From: a bacterium
GTDB taxonomy: Bacteria > Bacillota > Clostridia > Christensenellales > CAG-138
DNA length: 5,325 nucleotides
Direction: 5' to 3'
Assembly: GCA_029218485.1 (NCBI GenBank)
Contig: JAQXRK010000251.1
Location: forward strand, 1 to 5,325
Below, in pieces: positions 4,301-5,325 of this stretch (its first letter is position 1; each line of letters starts with the position of its first letter). Below the pieces are notes generated by a model. The model was not told where the DNA came from. It saw nothing but the letters and a program-made list of their open reading frames with translations, and did no database searches. The translations under genes and the position numbers were made by a program.

Positions 4301-5233
4301 TCACTTCTTCGCGGCCTTCTCCGCCGCGCGCTTGTCGTTGATGATCTTCATGTGCTCGGCCGTCACCAGCTCCACGCCGTTCTCGCGCGCCCATTCCACG
4401 CAGCCCTTCAGCACCAGCGGCAGGAACACGCGCGGCACGTTCAGGATGGTCTTCAGCGCATCGTCCGTGAATTTCACTTTGTCGTCGGCGCGATCGGCCG
4501 CATAGCGGACGGATTCGAGCGACGCCTCGCGGATGGGCAGCAGCTCGGCGCGCATGCGGCGGTGCCGGTGGTACCAGAAGTTCTTGCTGTCGCGGTAGCC
4601 GTAGTCGACCGCGAGCGGCGGGAAATCGCCCGCCTTCACGCCCGCGATGATCGCGTCGCTGTACCGCTTCTTCATCAATATGCGGTCCACGCGCAGAATG
4701 AAGTGCGCGCCGTACTGGCTGGTGATGCCGTTGAAATCGTGGTAGGGCGGCTCATAGCCGTGGAGCTGGCCGGGCTGGTCGTTCGCTGCGCCGTCCAGCT
4801 CGCGCATCCACGTGCACTCGATCACCTGAATGGCGTCGCTGAGCACCTGCGGCCGCACATCCTGCGGGTTCTCCTCCATGATCTGGCTCTGCTCCAGCCG
4901 GAACTTGCAGTTCGGCATCTTATCCTCCGGCTTGTCGCCGGGCCAGGACAGCTTCACCGCTTCCTTGAAGCTCTTGGGCGAGTCGTCGATGAAGTTGATG
5001 GCGCACTTGCCGTTGCGGAGGATGTGCTGCGCCGTGTTGGAGGAGTTGCGGCAGCTCAGCAGCATGGCGTAGTATTCCTTGCCCGCCACGTAGTAGGGCT
5101 GCACGAGCGAATAGGGTCCGAGCGAGGTGGAGCCGTCCTCCGCCAGCGTGCTCACCACCACGGTGGGCATCGGGAAGTACAGGGAGGTCTGGTAAAAGTT
5201 GTCTACAATCCGCAGGTTTTCAAAGCTGCTCAT
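4301..5233 (-). CDS. Flavin-reductase-like FMN-binding split-barrel protein with C-terminal PCP_red-like segment
   Basis: A 310-residue soluble protein, first gene of the operon. The N-terminal half matches the flavin-reductase-like split barrel: PMPTVVVSTLAEDGSTSLGP (21-40), SLVQPYY, then YYAMLLSCRNSSNTAQHILRNGKCAINFI (54-82), the region that holds FMN in flavoredoxin and FMN-binding relatives. A charged middle part (100-250) is longer than in minimal flavin reductases. Residues about 255-302 (FTDDALKTILNVPRVFLPLVL, then CVEWARENGVELVTAEHM) resemble the PCP_red helical segment known from protochlorophyllide reductase subunits and scattered redox proteins. ATG at 5231-5233 has AAGGAG ten bases upstream. 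The gene leads the operon with 56 nt to the NAD(P)-binding gene, so it may pass electrons from NAD(P)H through flavin. Codons for residues 215-222 (DSKNFWYH) are duplicated as an inverted copy at 1789-1813. Confidence 0.85.
   Translation of the reverse strand: MSSFENLRIVDNFYQTSLYFPMPTVVVSTLAEDGSTSLGPYSLVQPYYVAGKEYYAMLLSCRNSSNTAQHILRNGKCAINFIDDSPKSFKEAVKLSWPGDKPEDKMPNCKFRLEQSQIMEENPQDVRPQVLSDAIQVIECTWMRELDGAANDQPGQLHGYEPPYHDFNGITSQYGAHFILRVDRILMKKRYSDAIIAGVKAGDFPPLAVDYGYRDSKNFWYHRHRRMRAELLPIREASLESVRYAADRADDKVKFTDDALKTILNVPRVFLPLVLKGCVEWARENGVELVTAEHMKIINDKRAAEKAAKK
4567..4591 (-). repeat. 25-bp perfect inverted match to 1789-1813 (right copy, inside the flavin-reductase-like gene)
   Basis: These bases encode DSKNFWYH in the first operon gene and fit its frame and composition, so this is probably the source copy. 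The pair forms inverted repeats 2.75 kb apart, enclosing the rest of the operon. Confidence 0.9.
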
Positions 5234-5304
5234 ACTGAAAACGCTCCTTCCGTTTTATTGCCTTGTTGTTGTTTCTATGACCGTTGCTGCCGCTCGTTTT
5301 CCCC

Positions 5305-5325
5305 CCGCTGCCGTCTTTGCAGCGG
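5305..5325. other. Hairpin at the window edge upstream of the operon
   Basis: CCGCTGC (5305-5311) and GCAGCGG (5319-5325) form a 7-bp stem with a 7-nt loop, and it may extend beyond the window. On minus it is followed by GGGGGAAAA, not Ts, so it cannot terminate in that direction. It could be a plus-strand terminator whose T-run is cut off, or a leader structure. I see no convincing -35/-10 promoter in 5234-5304. Confidence 0.5.

Noticed and set aside
2244..4505. A 753-codon open frame on plus, antisense to the operon
   Set aside because: It runs opposite to three genes with clear domains and ribosome binding sites, and its translation is His/Arg/Gln-rich low-complexity text typical of the antisense frame of GC-rich codons.
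5234..5325. Riboswitch or T-box leader for the operon
   Set aside because: Only about 90 nt with one simple hairpin are visible, with no conserved aptamer or specifier pattern; the rest is outside the window.

Overview
The window looks like chromosomal DNA of a GC-rich, Gram-positive anaerobe, most likely a Clostridia (Bacillota) relative. This rests on strong AAGGAG-type ribosome binding sites, tightly packed co-oriented genes, intrinsic terminators, and small genes resembling those of Firmicutes prophages and polymorphic toxin loci. The species cannot be named from the sequence.

Layout. (1) Positions 1-259, plus strand: the 3' end of argF (ornithine carbamoyltransferase), closed by a bidirectional terminator at 328-355. 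(2) Positions 439-1926: an accessory patch whose small genes all read on the minus strand. It holds two families of direct repeats nested as A1-B1-cargo-B2-A2, where A is about 118 bp and 97% identical and B is about 123 bp and roughly 93% identical. Between B1 and B2 lies an AT-rich cassette: a toxin or phage minor-head-type C-terminal domain with no start codon, overlapping a small immunity-like gene. A small CPCC zinc-ribbon-like gene lies beyond A1. (3) Positions 1905-5233, minus strand: a GC-rich four-gene operon, in transcription order a flavin-reductase-like/PCP_red-like protein, an NmrA-like NAD(P)-binding protein, a DUF1295 (steroid 5-alpha-reductase-like) membrane protein and an unrecognised six-helix membrane protein. 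(4) Positions 5234-5325: the operon leader, with a hairpin at the window edge.

How they may work together. The operon combines two soluble redox-type proteins with a membrane reductase-like protein and a membrane partner, which suggests reductive processing of a hydrophobic substrate; the substrate is unknown. The repeat patch reads like a site where small toxin/immunity or orphan cassettes are gained and lost. Each B copy carries a minus-strand terminator hairpin and ends where new cargo begins. Each A copy supplies a stop codon for the upstream reading frame and then opens a small basic peptide ORF; at A1 that ORF overlaps the CPCC start by ATGA.

The most unexpected signal is a perfect 25-bp inverted match between 1789-1813, at the edge of repeat A2, and 4567-4591, inside the flavin-reductase-like gene. 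It is far beyond chance and could be a templated repair patch or a trace of rearrangement.
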